A stretch of DNA of 47,170 nt from Collinsella aerofaciens (GCF_015557435.1 NZ_JADNOH010000027.1:1-47170); one strand, 5' to 3'; numbered from the stretch's first letter, positions 7,651 through 20,897 are shown. The notes: generated from the sequence alone by a model not told the origin. A program made the numbers and translations.

Positions 7651-7761
7651 GCGCTGAGTGAGTGTCATGGTGAACGTTGCGTCGAAGTCCTATATACAGG
7701 ATCGTTCATCCGCTTGGTTCGGTGATGATTGGCGGCGCGCGGCGCGTTTTGGGACCGTGGC

Positions 7762-7770
7762 TGATACTAT
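7762..7770 (+). promoter_or_regulatory. Extended -10 promoter ahead of dnaB
   Basis: TG-A-TACTAT at 7762-7770 fits an extended -10 element about 34 bases before the dnaB start. No good -35 box is seen. Confidence 0.4.
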
Positions 7771-7803
7771 GGATGCTCGCAAGCGATATGAATGAGGATG
7801 CTC

Positions 7804-9195
7804 ATGGCATATGACGATAGGGAGACCGGGCTGACGGTTGAGGACCGCGGCTCAAAGTTGGGTCTTCCCCAAAACCAAGATGCAGAGGCCAATGTACTGG
7901 CCGCTATGCTGCTATCGCCCGAGGTGGTCGAAGAGGCCCAGGTCGAGCTGCAGCCCGATGACTTCTACCGGCCCATTCATAAGACCATCTATACCGCGAT
8001 GGTCGATATGTACAACAGCCGCATTCCTATCGACTCCATCTCGCTGATCGATTACCTGCGAAGCATCAACAAGCTCGATGCCGTGGGCGGCGAAGCGTAC
8101 ATTTTGGAGTTGATGGGTCAGACTCTGTCGCTCGTCAACTGGCAGCACCATGCCGCCATCGTTCGCCGTGATTCGATGCTGCGTGAGCTGATCGGCGCCA
8201 CCAACGAGATCAACGCGCTGGCATATAACGCCCCCACCGACACCAAAGAGGTCGTGGAGCTAGCCGAGAGCAAGCTGCTCAAGGTCACGGCACGCGAGGT
8301 CAAGTCGAGCTATAAGACGCTGACCGAGTTTATGGTCGAGGCCTATAACGAGGCCGAGGAAGTGTGCCAGGCCGGTGGCCAGGCTGCGGGCGTGCCCACG
8401 GGCTTCCCGTCGCTCGACCGCATGCTCATGGGTTTTCGCGAGGGTCAGCTCATCATTATCGGCGCCCGCCCTGCTGTGGGTAAGACGTCGTTCGCCCTGA
8501 ATCTGGCGCTCAACGCCGCCGCTGCCGGTTATACCGTCGGCTTCTTCTCTCTGGAGATGTCGGGCAAGGAAATTGCCCAGCGTCTGATTTGCGCCTACGC
8601 CATGATCTCGATCAGTGACTTCCGCATGGGCCGCATTAGCCCCGAGCAGTGGGCCAATATCAACGAGGCCACGCAGACCTTGTCCAAGCTCGATATTCTG
8701 ATTGACGATACGCCCGGCACCACGGTGACCGAGATTCGCGCCAAGAGCCGCCGCATGCTCCACAACAAGGAGAAGGCCATCATCATCCTGGACTACCTGC
8801 AGCTGGTGAGTCCTCCGCCGGGACGCCGCTCCGAGAGCCGTACCGTCGAGGTCTCCGAGATGTCGCGTGGTCTGAAGATCATGGCCAAGGAGCTCAAGAT
8901 CCCGCTCATCGCGCTGTCGCAGCTCTCGCGTCAGGTCGAATCCCGTACCGGCAAGCGCCCGCAGCTTTCCGACCTTCGTGAATCGGGCTCCATCGAGCAG
9001 GACGCCGATATCGTTATGTTCTTGGACCGCTCCGCCGACGAGGCCGAAGCCTCGCGCGACGATCGACCCGACGAGGGCGTTACGCGTATCGTCGTGGCCA
9101 AGAACCGTTCGGGCCCGATCGGCGACGTCGACCTGATGTTCCTGCCGGCATCCACCAAGTTCTATGAGCTTGATGGGGCACATGCCGAGGAGTAG
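7804..9195 (+). CDS. dnaB: Replicative DNA helicase DnaB
   Basis: The 463-residue product has an N-terminal DnaB domain (about 20-125, starting LPQNQDAEANVLAAMLL) and a RecA-type helicase core with Walker A GARPAVGKT (220-228), Walker B IIILDYLQL, and the DLRESGSIEQDADIVMFLDR region containing the hexamer contact residues. It unwinds DNA at the fork as a hexamer. No intein is present. The chosen start ATG 7804 is preceded by AGGA at five bases; an in-frame ATG at 7792 would add four residues. Position downstream of rplI is conserved in many bacteria. Confidence 0.96.
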   Translation: MAYDDRETGLTVEDRGSKLGLPQNQDAEANVLAAMLLSPEVVEEAQVELQPDDFYRPIHKTIYTAMVDMYNSRIPIDSISLIDYLRSINKLDAVGGEAYILELMGQTLSLVNWQHHAAIVRRDSMLRELIGATNEINALAYNAPTDTKEVVELAESKLLKVTAREVKSSYKTLTEFMVEAYNEAEEVCQAGGQAAGVPTGFPSLDRMLMGFREGQLIIIGARPAVGKTSFALNLALNAAAAGYTVGFFSLEMSGKEIAQRLICAYAMISISDFRMGRISPEQWANINEATQTLSKLDILIDDTPGTTVTEIRAKSRRMLHNKEKAIIILDYLQLVSPPPGRRSESRTVEVSEMSRGLKIMAKELKIPLIALSQLSRQVESRTGKRPQLSDLRESGSIEQDADIVMFLDRSADEAEASRDDRPDEGVTRIVVAKNRSGPIGDVDLMFLPASTKFYELDGAHAEE

Positions 9196-9222
9196 GACAG
9201 GCGCCCGTTGCACGGGTATACT
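9194..9222 (+). promoter_or_regulatory. Promoter of purA
   Basis: The -10 box TATACT (9217-9222) lies 17 bases from a four-of-six -35 match AGGACA (9194-9199) that overlaps the dnaB stop codon. Confidence 0.5.
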
Positions 9223-9279
9223 GGGAATGTTTTGTGCTTCTGCGTGCCGGCGTGGCGCGTAGACAGTCCATGAATGTAA

Positions 9280-10575
<1,296 letters not shown>

Positions 10576-10597
10576 TCGGGACTATTTGGTTATTGCG

Positions 10598-10639
10598 ATA
10601 TACCCCTTTGCAGCCCGGACGGGCGGCCGAGGGGTATAT
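10598..10639 (+). terminator. Nested hairpin between purA and purD
   Basis: ATATACCCCT (10598-10607) pairs perfectly with AGGGGTATAT (10630-10639) around an inner GCCC/GGGC hairpin, and TTGCTT follows. It may end purA transcription or act as an attenuator. There is no clean T-run, so termination is uncertain. Confidence 0.5.
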
Positions 10640-10693
10640 TTGCTTGCAAAGGGCTCGCGCGGAGCGGGCCATTCATCCATAGAGGAGGCACCC

Positions 10694-11998
10694 TTGAAGG
10701 CGGACACTCAAACCATCGACATCCTGTTGTTGGGCAGCGGCGGCCGTGAGCATGCTTTGGCAGCTAAGCTCGCAGCATCACCGCGCGCCGGCAAGCTCTA
10801 CATTGCGCCGGGTAACGGCGGCACCGCGAGCTGCGGCGAGAACGTTGTTCTCGACGACTGCGATCCTGCGGCCGTGGCGGCGTTTGCGCAGAGCCACGGA
10901 TGCGGACTCGTGGTAATTGGCCCCGAGGCTCCGCTCGTGGCGGGCGTGGCCGACGCCGTGCGCGCGGCAGGTATTCCCTGCTTTGGCCCGGGTGCCGAGG
11001 GCGCCCAGATGGAGGGTTCCAAGCTGTTCTCCAAGCAGCTCATGGAGCGCGCCGGTATCCCGACGGCAGCCTATGGTTCGTTTACCGACGAGGCTTCGGC
11101 TCTCGCCTACGTGCGCGAGCAGGGCGCTCCGCTGGTCGTGAAGGCCGACGGCCTTGCCGCGGGCAAGGGCGTTATCGTGGCGACCGAACTTGAGCAGGCC
11201 GAGGAGGCCGTGCGCGAGTGCTTTGGCGGCACCTTTGGCGATGCCGGCAATACCGTGGTCATCGAGGAGATGCTCGTTGGTCCCGAGTGCTCGCTGCTGG
11301 CCTTTACCGACGGCAAGACCGTGCGCCCCATGGCCACCTCGCAGGACCACAAGCGCGCGCTCGAGGGCGACAAGGGCCCCAACACCGGCGGCATGGGCGT
11401 CTACAGCCCGGTGCCCATCGTGACCGACGAGGAGCACGCCACCATGGTGGCGGTCATGGAGCAGACCGTGGCAGAGCTCGCTGCCGAGGGTATCGACTAC
11501 CGCGGCTGCCTGTACGGCGGCTTTATGCTCACGCCTGCCGGCCCCAAGGTGCTGGAGTTCAATGCCCGCTTTGGCGATCCCGAGACGCAGGTCGTGCTGC
11601 CGCGCCTTAAGAACGACCTGGTCGAGGTCATGCTCGCCTGCGCCAACTGCGAGCTCGATCAGATTGAGCTCGACTGGCGTGACGAGTGGGCCGTGGCCGT
11701 TGTCCTGACGAGCGCGGGCTATCCCGGCAGCTACGAGAAGGGCAAGGTCATCACCGGTATCGCCGATGCCGAGGCCATGGAGAACGTGACCGTGTACCAC
11801 GCGGGCACTGCCGTGGTGGACGGCCAGCTCGTGACCAATGGTGGCCGCGTGCTTGCCGTGACCGCTCTGGGCGACACGTTCGAGAACGCTCGCAACCTTG
11901 CCTACGAGGCCTGCGAGAAGATTGATTTTGAGGGCAAGACCCTGCGTCACGACATCGGCCTGCGCGCGCTGCGCGGCCGCGACGCCTGGGATGCCTAA
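10694..11998 (+). CDS. purD: Phosphoribosylamine-glycine ligase (GAR synthetase)
   Basis: The enzyme couples phosphoribosylamine to glycine with ATP, the second step of purine synthesis. The 434-residue protein has the GAR synthetase order: N-domain ([13 protein letters not shown]), an ATP-grasp domain ([48 protein letters not shown]) and the C-domain ([15 protein letters not shown]). The start is taken as TTG 10694, four bases after a perfect AGGAGG; the frame stays open to 10526, but those residues are not PurD-like and span the hairpin. The Nudix gene follows closely. Confidence 0.95.
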   Translation: MKADTQTIDILLLGSGGREHALAAKLAASPRAGKLYIAPGNGGTASCGENVVLDDCDPAAVAAFAQSHGCGLVVIGPEAPLVAGVADAVRAAGIPCFGPGAEGAQMEGSKLFSKQLMERAGIPTAAYGSFTDEASALAYVREQGAPLVVKADGLAAGKGVIVATELEQAEEAVRECFGGTFGDAGNTVVIEEMLVGPECSLLAFTDGKTVRPMATSQDHKRALEGDKGPNTGGMGVYSPVPIVTDEEHATMVAVMEQTVAELAAEGIDYRGCLYGGFMLTPAGPKVLEFNARFGDPETQVVLPRLKNDLVEVMLACANCELDQIELDWRDEWAVAVVLTSAGYPGSYEKGKVITGIADAEAMENVTVYHAGTAVVDGQLVTNGGRVLAVTALGDTFENARNLAYEACEKIDFEGKTLRHDIGLRALRGRDAWDA

Positions 11999-12019
11999 AG
12001 TCCGAGAGGAATGAGATGG

Positions 12020-12715
12020 ATGGACGAGAAGAACGAAGAGCTCGTGGATGCGCAGATCGTCGAGGAGGACAGCCGCGTGTATGGGCACGCCGAGGGCGAG
12101 CCTGGCGGCGAGGTCGCTGACGAGCCGGTGCTGGTGCTGGGCGATGACGACCCGCACGATGCCGAGCTGCACGAGAAGATTCTTTCGGAGGAGTGCGCCT
12201 GGAAGGGCAAGATCCTCGACGTCCACCGTCTTGAGGTGGAGCTGCCCAACGGCCACCGCAGCGCCCGCGACATCATTCGTCATCCGGGTGCGGCGGCCGT
12301 GGTGGCGCTGACCGAGAGCGGCAAGATTGTGCTGGTGCGTCAGTACCGCACTGCCATCGACCGCGTAACAGTCGAGATTCCCGCCGGCAAGCTCGACCCG
12401 GGCGAGGATCCGCTTGATTGCGCCAAGCGTGAGCTGCACGAGGAGACGGGCTTTAGGGCCGGTCGCATTCGCTTTTTGACGTCGATTGTCACGACCTGCG
12501 GCTTCTGCGACGAGATCATTCATATCTACCTGGCTACCAAGCTCGAGTTCGACGCGCCCAACCCCGATGATGACGAGTTTGTCAACGTGGACCTGGTGCC
12601 GCTGCACGAGTTGATCGACGCCGTACTCGACGGCAAGATCGAAGACGCCAAGACCGTCGTGGGCGCCTTGGCCTGCGATAGCATCGCGCACCGCTTGGGC
12701 GGAGCCGAGCTCTAG
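12020..12715 (+). CDS. Nudix hydrolase, ADP-ribose pyrophosphatase type
   Basis: This 231-residue protein carries a complete Nudix box at residues 123-145 (G-x5-E-x7-REL-x-EE-x-G-F, here beginning GKLDPGEDP). The preceding RQYRTAIDRVTVEIPAG matches the ADP-ribose pyrophosphatase subgroup, which splits ADP-ribose into AMP and ribose 5-phosphate. The first 55 or so residues are an acidic extension not usual in the family. ATG 12020 is chosen because GAGAGGA lies nine bases upstream; an in-frame ATG at 12011 is too close to that site. It starts 21 bases after purD and is probably co-transcribed. Confidence 0.88.
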   Translation: MDEKNEELVDAQIVEEDSRVYGHAEGEPGGEVADEPVLVLGDDDPHDAELHEKILSEECAWKGKILDVHRLEVELPNGHRSARDIIRHPGAAAVVALTESGKIVLVRQYRTAIDRVTVEIPAGKLDPGEDPLDCAKRELHEETGFRAGRIRFLTSIVTTCGFCDEIIHIYLATKLEFDAPNPDDDEFVNVDLVPLHELIDAVLDGKIEDAKTVVGALACDSIAHRLGGAEL

Positions 12716-12862
12716 GTTACGCGGTTTTACCAAACCGCGTAACGAGTCGACGCTGCAAACGCCCCTAAGCGGCAATCTGCCTTTCAATCGTCGCTCGCGT
12801 ACCGAAGTACGCGTCGTTCCTCTTTCAAGGCACCTTGCTCGCTCAGGGACGTTTTCGCTGAC
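12716..12862 (-). repeat. Structured element copy A (candidate ncRNA or structured repeat)
   Basis: Copy A begins at the Nudix stop codon. Viewed on the plus strand it has a 12-bp hairpin (12716-12743), a conserved linker TCGACGCTGC, and an outer stem P1 (12758-12771 with 12840-12853). Then come GCAA/TTGC (12772-12775 with 12835-12838), P2 TGCCTT/AAGGCA (12778-12783 with 12827-12832) and P3 CGCGTAC/GTACGCG (12796-12802 with 12807-12813). On the minus strand the P3 loop is TTCG closed by C-G, a stable RNA tetraloop, and the two P1 mismatches become G-U pairs. The same architecture occurs at 42681-42828. No promoter was identified. Confidence 0.7.
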
Positions 12863-12962
12863 GCTGCCAGAACATCGGCGTTATGCTTGTTGGGACGCTT
12901 TGTTTTCAGCCTGACCGGTTCAACCGGATTTCTCACGCTATTTATTTCTCTTCGAGGATTGC

Positions 12963-14735
12963 ATGTTTAAAAGGTTTCTTTCGTATTACAAGCCCCAGAT
13001 GGGGCTTTTTGTTGCTGATACTGTTTGTGCTCTGGTGCTTGCTGCCATTGACCTTGCGTTTCCTATTATTCTGCGCAATCTGACCGGCGGGTTGTTTACC
13101 CAGGGTCAGGCTGCCATTATGCAGGCGCTCGGTATGATCGCGGTGGGTTTGGTGCTGATGTATGTCATCCGTTGCGCCTGCCGCTATTTTGTGAGCTATT
13201 GGGGTCACGTGATGGGCGCGCGCATGGAGTCCAAGATGCGCGAGGACCTGTTCGACCAGTATGAGCGCTTTAGCTTTGCGTACTTCGACCGCAACAGCTC
13301 GGGCGATATGATGAGCCGCGTGGTCAACGACCTGTTCGATATCTGCGAGGCGGCGCATCACGTGCCCGAGTGGATCATCATCTGCGGCATCGAGATTATC
13401 GGCTCGTTTGTGATCCTCTTTACCATCGCTCCGGTGCTGGCGCTTGCCATGGCTGCGGTGACAGCAGCGTTTGCGGTCATCATGTTTTGGCAGAACATGC
13501 GCATGCGCGAGGTCTTTAGCGACAATCGCAAAAAAATCAGTGGCATCAATGCACAGCTGCAGGATTCGCTGGCGGGCATGCGCGTGGTCAAGAGCTTTGC
13601 CAATGAGGAGACCGAGCGTGCCAAGTTCCGTGCCTCTAACGACCGCTACCTTTCGTCCAAGGAAAACATGTATCACGCCATGGGCGTCTATACTGCGACG
13701 TATGGCCTGCTCTCGGGCGTGCTGTACGTGATCGTGGTGCTGCTGGGTGGTTGGCTCGTTGCCCAGGGTCAGCTGCAGGCGGTCGATATGGCAACCTTCG
13801 CGCTCTACATTTCGCTGTTCTGCACGCCGCTCGAGACGCTCGTCAATTCGGCCGAAATGTATCAGAAGGCCATCGCTGGCTTTAAGCGTATGGACGAGGT
13901 GCTCTCGACCGCGCCGGATATCCAGGACAAGCCGGGCGCCACGGATCTGCAGGTGACCGCCGGCGCCGTGGATTATCACGATGTGTGCTTTAACTACGAG
14001 GACGTTGAGCTGGGCGAGGGTGATGCCGACGAGCGTCCCGTTATCGACCATATGAATCTGTCCATCAAGCCCGGGCAGACCATCGCTTTGGTTGGCCCTT
14101 CGGGCGGTGGCAAGTCCACGACCTGTTCGCTGCTGCCGCGCTTTTATGACGTGGCTGCCGGATCCATTAGCATCGACGGCCAGGACGTGCGCGATGTGAC
14201 GCAGCAGAGCCTGCGCCGCGCCATCGGCCTGGTGCAGCAGGATGTCTACCTGTTTGACGGAACAATCGGCGAGAACATCGCCTACGGCAAGCCGGGCGCT
14301 ACGGCTGAAGAGATCGCCGAGGCCGCCCGTCGCGCCAACATCGATGCCTTTATCGAGTCGCTTCCACGGGGCTACGACACCGTGGTGGGCGAGCGCGGCA
14401 GCCGTCTTTCGGGCGGACAGAAACAGCGCGTCGCCATCGCGCGTGTGTTTCTCAAGAATCCTAAGATCCTGATTTTGGACGAGGCGACGAGTGCTTTGGA
14501 TAACGAGAGCGAGGAGGCGGTGCAGGAGTCACTCGAAGAGCTGGCACGCGGCCGCACCACGATTATCATTGCCCATCGTCTTTCGACCATTAAGCATGCC
14601 GATGAGATTGCGACCGTTGAGCATGGTCGCGTTGTGGAGCGTGGCACGCACGAGGAGCTTCTCGCCCATGGTGGCACCTATGCCCGTTACTATCGAATGC
14701 AGTTCGAAGGTGCGCGTGCGCACGAGCTCGACTGA
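12963..14735 (+). CDS. ABC exporter (membrane and ATPase domains fused)
   Basis: The 590-residue half-transporter has six membrane helices in residues about 15-310 and an ATPase domain with Walker A GPSGGGKST (378-386), signature LSGGQ (482-486), and Walker B ILILDE ending in D506-E507, followed by the switch IIAHRLST. As a homodimer or heterodimer it would export lipids, drugs or peptides; the substrate cannot be told. No second half-transporter is adjacent, so a homodimer is likelier. GAGGA is close to the ATG. It follows structured element A and is 19 bases upstream of an unknown membrane protein. Confidence 0.92.
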   Translation: MFKRFLSYYKPQMGLFVADTVCALVLAAIDLAFPIILRNLTGGLFTQGQAAIMQALGMIAVGLVLMYVIRCACRYFVSYWGHVMGARMESKMREDLFDQYERFSFAYFDRNSSGDMMSRVVNDLFDICEAAHHVPEWIIICGIEIIGSFVILFTIAPVLALAMAAVTAAFAVIMFWQNMRMREVFSDNRKKISGINAQLQDSLAGMRVVKSFANEETERAKFRASNDRYLSSKENMYHAMGVYTATYGLLSGVLYVIVVLLGGWLVAQGQLQAVDMATFALYISLFCTPLETLVNSAEMYQKAIAGFKRMDEVLSTAPDIQDKPGATDLQVTAGAVDYHDVCFNYEDVELGEGDADERPVIDHMNLSIKPGQTIALVGPSGGGKSTTCSLLPRFYDVAAGSISIDGQDVRDVTQQSLRRAIGLVQQDVYLFDGTIGENIAYGKPGATAEEIAEAARRANIDAFIESLPRGYDTVVGERGSRLSGGQKQRVAIARVFLKNPKILILDEATSALDNESEEAVQESLEELARGRTTIIIAHRLSTIKHADEIATVEHGRVVERGTHEELLAHGGTYARYYRMQFEGARAHELD

Positions 14736-14754
14736 TTGATATGACAGGAAGTTT

Positions 14755-15720
14755 ATGGCTGACAAGAACCCTTTGACTCCGGAAGAAGTGACGGAGTTAT
14801 TCTCCGAAATCGATGCATCCGGTGTCTTGGATCCCACGCTTGCCAAAAAGCGAACCGAGCGCATGCGTGAGAAGGAGGTTGCGGCCAAGCGCGGTGACAA
14901 AGCGGCGCTAGCGCAGCTGCGCAGTGAGGACCGCGCGAGCCAGGCAAAACATATCGACCCGCTGTCCGAGGACGATCCTTCGGGCTCGCAGGTGAGCCAT
15001 ACCATTACGAAGACCGCGATGGCCGTGGTCATCGGTATTCTGGTGCTGATCGTGGGCATGCAGATCGGCTACGGCGTGATGCGCCGTCTGAATACCGCCA
15101 ACCTGTCCGAGAGCGTTTCGGTGGATACCGTCTCGACCGCGCTCAAGGGCGGCCTTGAGTGGGGCAACGGCTTTACGCAGTTCCCGCTCGACTTTACCGT
15201 CGATGAAGCTGATGAGCGTACGGGCACGGTCGAGGTGACGGTGTTGGACACATCGTCTGCCAATGAGCTCGAGCTGCTGTCCAACGGGCAGATCCAGGCC
15301 GCGGCGCTTGCGACCAACGCCCTGCTCAACGACAAGATTGACCGCGTGGTGTATAACGTTCACGCCTATATCGACGAGGATAGCAACATTCAGCACGATT
15401 CCTTTTTTGGCATGTTCCCCGCGCGGGGTCATCAGAGCGCCATTTTGACGTTTGTGTGGACCAAGAGCTCATCCAACGCCACGAGTATCGACTGGAAGAT
15501 GCGCATCGTAAGCATGGACGACACCATTGCCGAGCGCATTCAAAAACAGGTGAACTCGGTTTCGTCGCTGATCGAGGACCAGGTGGTGAGCCAGACCAAG
15601 ATTGACGAGGAAAAGGCCGAACGTGACCTGGAGCATCGTCTGCATGGCCGCGAGATTTTCCGCGGCGGCAAGCCCGATCGTTCACCGTCCGATCTGCTGG
15701 AACAGGACAAGAAAAAATAA
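14755..15720 (+). CDS. Single-pass membrane protein of unknown function
   Basis: I do not recognise a family. The 321 residues comprise a charged cytoplasmic N-terminus (about 1-80, rich in Lys, Arg and Glu), one strong membrane helix (about 86-104, MAVVIGILVLIVGMQIGYGV), and an extracellular domain of about 160 residues with alternating hydrophobic strands (NGFTQFPLDFTVDEADERTG, then VVYNVHAYIDED). A charged C-terminal helix ends in KKK. ACAGGAAG precedes the ATG. It starts 19 bases after the ABC exporter and ends at a terminator, so the two probably form one transcript and may work together, which is inference. Confidence 0.75.
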   Translation: MADKNPLTPEEVTELFSEIDASGVLDPTLAKKRTERMREKEVAAKRGDKAALAQLRSEDRASQAKHIDPLSEDDPSGSQVSHTITKTAMAVVIGILVLIVGMQIGYGVMRRLNTANLSESVSVDTVSTALKGGLEWGNGFTQFPLDFTVDEADERTGTVEVTVLDTSSANELELLSNGQIQAAALATNALLNDKIDRVVYNVHAYIDEDSNIQHDSFFGMFPARGHQSAILTFVWTKSSSNATSIDWKMRIVSMDDTIAERIQKQVNSVSSLIEDQVVSQTKIDEEKAERDLEHRLHGREIFRGGKPDRSPSDLLEQDKKK

Positions 15721-15726
15721 GACGCC

Positions 15727-15767
15727 ATCATCCCGTGTGAGCCACAAGCCCCGCGGGATGATTTTTA
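15727..15767 (+). terminator. Terminator after the ABC exporter unit
   Basis: ATCATCCCG (15727-15735) pairs with CGGGATGAT (15754-15762), followed by TTTTTAAT. Confidence 0.8.
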
Positions 15768-15862
15768 ATCCCCGTCCCAGAAAAATCATTATGCATAGAA
15801 AGTCATAATTATCATTTCGTAAACATTTCGATGAAATTAACGCCATGAGGCATGCTTGCGGT

Positions 15863-15868
15863 TACAAT
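15863..15868 (+). promoter_or_regulatory. -10 box of the carAB promoter
   Basis: TACAAT lies about 22 bases before the PyrR-type loop in an AT-rich leader. No -35 box at the standard distance is convincing. Confidence 0.45.
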
Positions 15869-15889
15869 ACCGCGAGGCCTAACTACACA

Positions 15890-15924
15890 CCTTTAAGCCG
15901 GTCCTGTGAGACCGGGAAGGAGAA
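15890..15924 (+). promoter_or_regulatory. PyrR-type RNA-binding loop overlapping the carA ribosome site
   Basis: CCGGTC (15898-15903) pairs with GACCGG (15910-15915) around the loop CTGTGA, giving TCCTGTGAGA, which fits the PyrR recognition pattern UCCnGnGAG. A lower stem pairs CCTT (15890-15893) with AAGG (15917-15920), and this AAGG is the carA Shine-Dalgarno. When UMP is high, PyrR binding would hide the ribosome site, as proposed for mycobacterial pyr genes. No pyrR gene is in the window. Confidence 0.75.
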
Positions 15925-15926
15925 TT

Positions 15927-17366
15927 ATGGCGAACAACCATACCGCGGGCGCTGCCGCCCGCACCTTCGCGCCCAGCGAGCTTTGCCAGCGTATGCTGGC
16001 CAAAACCAGCAAGGGCACCTGCGGTCCCTGTATCCTGTATCTTGAGGATGGGACCATTTTTTATGGACGTGCATGCGGCGCCGAGGGCACCGCGACCGGC
16101 GAAGTCTGCTTCAACACCTCGCTTGAGGGCTACTTTGAGGTCATGACCGACCCGAGTTATGCCGGCCAAATTGTAACCATGACCTATCCGCAGATCGGCA
16201 ATTACGGTATCGACGAGACCGATGTCCAGTCGGCCTTCCCCGGCGACGCCGTGCGCCCTGCGAGCGCTCCGGCTATGCGCGGCATGATCGTTCGCGACAT
16301 GTGCGCCACGCCTTCTAACTGGCGCTCGGCCGTCAGCGTGCCGGAGTACCTGCGCGCTCACGGCATCGTCGCTATCGAGGGTGTCGACACCCGCGCTCTG
16401 GTGCGCCATCTGCGCGACAATGGTTCCAAGATGGGCATTATCTCGACAGAGATCTTCGACGTCGACGAGCTCGCCGAGCGTCTGGACGCAGCGCCCACGC
16501 TGGTGGGCGAGAACCTGGTCAAGACCGTGAGCTGTCCCGTGCCTCACGAGTTTGTGGCCGCCGACCTGCCTGCCACGCATGGCTTTGCGCTTGCGGCTGC
16601 CGCTCCTGCCCGTCACAAAGTGGTCGCCTACGACTGCGGTGTGAAGCGCGGTATTCTGGAGGGCCTGGTCCGTGCCGGCTGCGACCTCACCGTCGTGCCG
16701 TGGGATACGCCCGCCCAGCAGGTGCTCGACATGAATCCTGATGGCGTCTTTTTGTCCAACGGCCCCGGCGACCCCGATGCCGTGGTGGAGACCTACGAGC
16801 AGGTGCAGCAGCTGATCGGCAAGGTGCCGGTCTTTGGTATTTGCCTAGGTCACCAGATGATCAGCTTGGCCTGCGGCGCCCAAATGGAAAAGCTTAAATT
16901 CGGTCACCGTGGCGGTAACCAGCCGGTTATGAATCTGGTGAGCCGTCGCGTGGAGATCACCGCGCAAAACCACGGCTTTGGCCTGCTGTTCCCCAGTCTG
17001 GGCAAACTGATTCCGGAGCTTTCCGGCGGCGAAACCGAGCATGCGGCCGATGGCGACCTGCGCGCCTGGGTGCGCCGCGGTATCGCGCCGGTCGTGATGA
17101 ACGAGCGCTTTGGCCGCATTCGCCTGACACATGTGAACCTCAACGACGGCACCGCCGAGGGCATCCAGCTGCTCGACGCCCCGTGCTTCTCGGTCCAATA
17201 CCACCCCGAGGCTTCGCCCGGCCCCACCGATGCCCACTATCTCTTTACCGCCTTTACGCGACTCATAGACGGCGAGGAGAACTACCTGGACATCGACACC
17301 GCGAAGGACCGCCTCGCCGGCTGGAATTTCGCCGAGTCCGAGAACGCTGCGACCGAGGAGAACTAA
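15927..17366 (+). CDS. carA: Carbamoyl-phosphate synthase small subunit (glutaminase)
   Basis: The subunit releases ammonia from glutamine for carbamoyl phosphate synthesis by CarB, feeding pyrimidines and arginine. The N-domain ([15 protein letters not shown] to about residue 215) is followed by a class I amidotransferase domain with nucleophile Cys306 in FGICLGHQ and His426/Glu428 in QYHPEASPG. At 479 residues it is about 100 longer than usual. The excess is an N-terminal extension of about 35, an insertion of about 40 residues (356-396) between NHGFGLLF and RIRLTHVNL, and a C-terminal tail. ATG 15927 follows AAGGAG. carB begins one base after the stop. Confidence 0.95.
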   Translation: MANNHTAGAAARTFAPSELCQRMLAKTSKGTCGPCILYLEDGTIFYGRACGAEGTATGEVCFNTSLEGYFEVMTDPSYAGQIVTMTYPQIGNYGIDETDVQSAFPGDAVRPASAPAMRGMIVRDMCATPSNWRSAVSVPEYLRAHGIVAIEGVDTRALVRHLRDNGSKMGIISTEIFDVDELAERLDAAPTLVGENLVKTVSCPVPHEFVAADLPATHGFALAAAAPARHKVVAYDCGVKRGILEGLVRAGCDLTVVPWDTPAQQVLDMNPDGVFLSNGPGDPDAVVETYEQVQQLIGKVPVFGICLGHQMISLACGAQMEKLKFGHRGGNQPVMNLVSRRVEITAQNHGFGLLFPSLGKLIPELSGGETEHAADGDLRAWVRRGIAPVVMNERFGRIRLTHVNLNDGTAEGIQLLDAPCFSVQYHPEASPGPTDAHYLFTAFTRLIDGEENYLDIDTAKDRLAGWNFAESENAATEEN

Positions 17367-17367
17367 C

Positions 17368-20682
<3,315 letters not shown>

Positions 20683-20694
20683 TGTGACCTGGTC

Positions 20695-20779
20695 GGCCGG
20701 GGCGGCAGCCGGACACTTTCTCTCGGAAACTGGGCTTCGCGAAGTTTTCCGAGAGAAAGGTCCGCCTCCCGCCCCGGCC
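20695..20779. repeat. 85-nt hairpin holding 44-nt palindrome copy 1
   Basis: The core 20716-20759 is a 44-nt palindrome with stem CTTTCTCTCGGAA/TTCCGAGAGAAAG and central CTTCGCGAAG. Around it CGGAC pairs with GTCCG and GGCCGGGGCGG (20695-20705) with CCGCCCCGGCC (20769-20779). It lies 13 bases after carB. The core recurs in reverse orientation at 25960-26003 with two compensatory base-pair changes. Confidence 0.85.
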
Positions 20780-20852
20780 TGCGGTGACTTGGCCGCACCG
20801 TGTGCTGCCGAAGGGGCTTTGTGCGATGACTAGGGCTGAATAGAAAATGAGT

Positions 20853-20893
20853 GTGGGCGCCGTCGTTCGTTTGAACGACGGCGCCCACGTTTT
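20853..20893. terminator. Terminator between carB and the convergent regulator
   Basis: A perfect 16-bp stem (20853-20868 with 20873-20888) with loop GTTT is followed by GTTTT on plus and by TCATTTTC on minus, so it serves both directions. Confidence 0.85.
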
Positions 20894-20897
20894 GGAT

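Noticed and set aside
10598-10639. Riboswitch controlling purD
   Set aside because: The fold is a simple nested hairpin of 42 nt, too small for known purine-sensing RNAs; kept as a terminator or attenuator-like hairpin.
10778-12787. 669-codon minus-strand frame opposite purD and the Nudix gene
   Set aside because: It runs across two well-recognised plus-strand genes and structured element A; composition is that of a GC-rich shadow frame.
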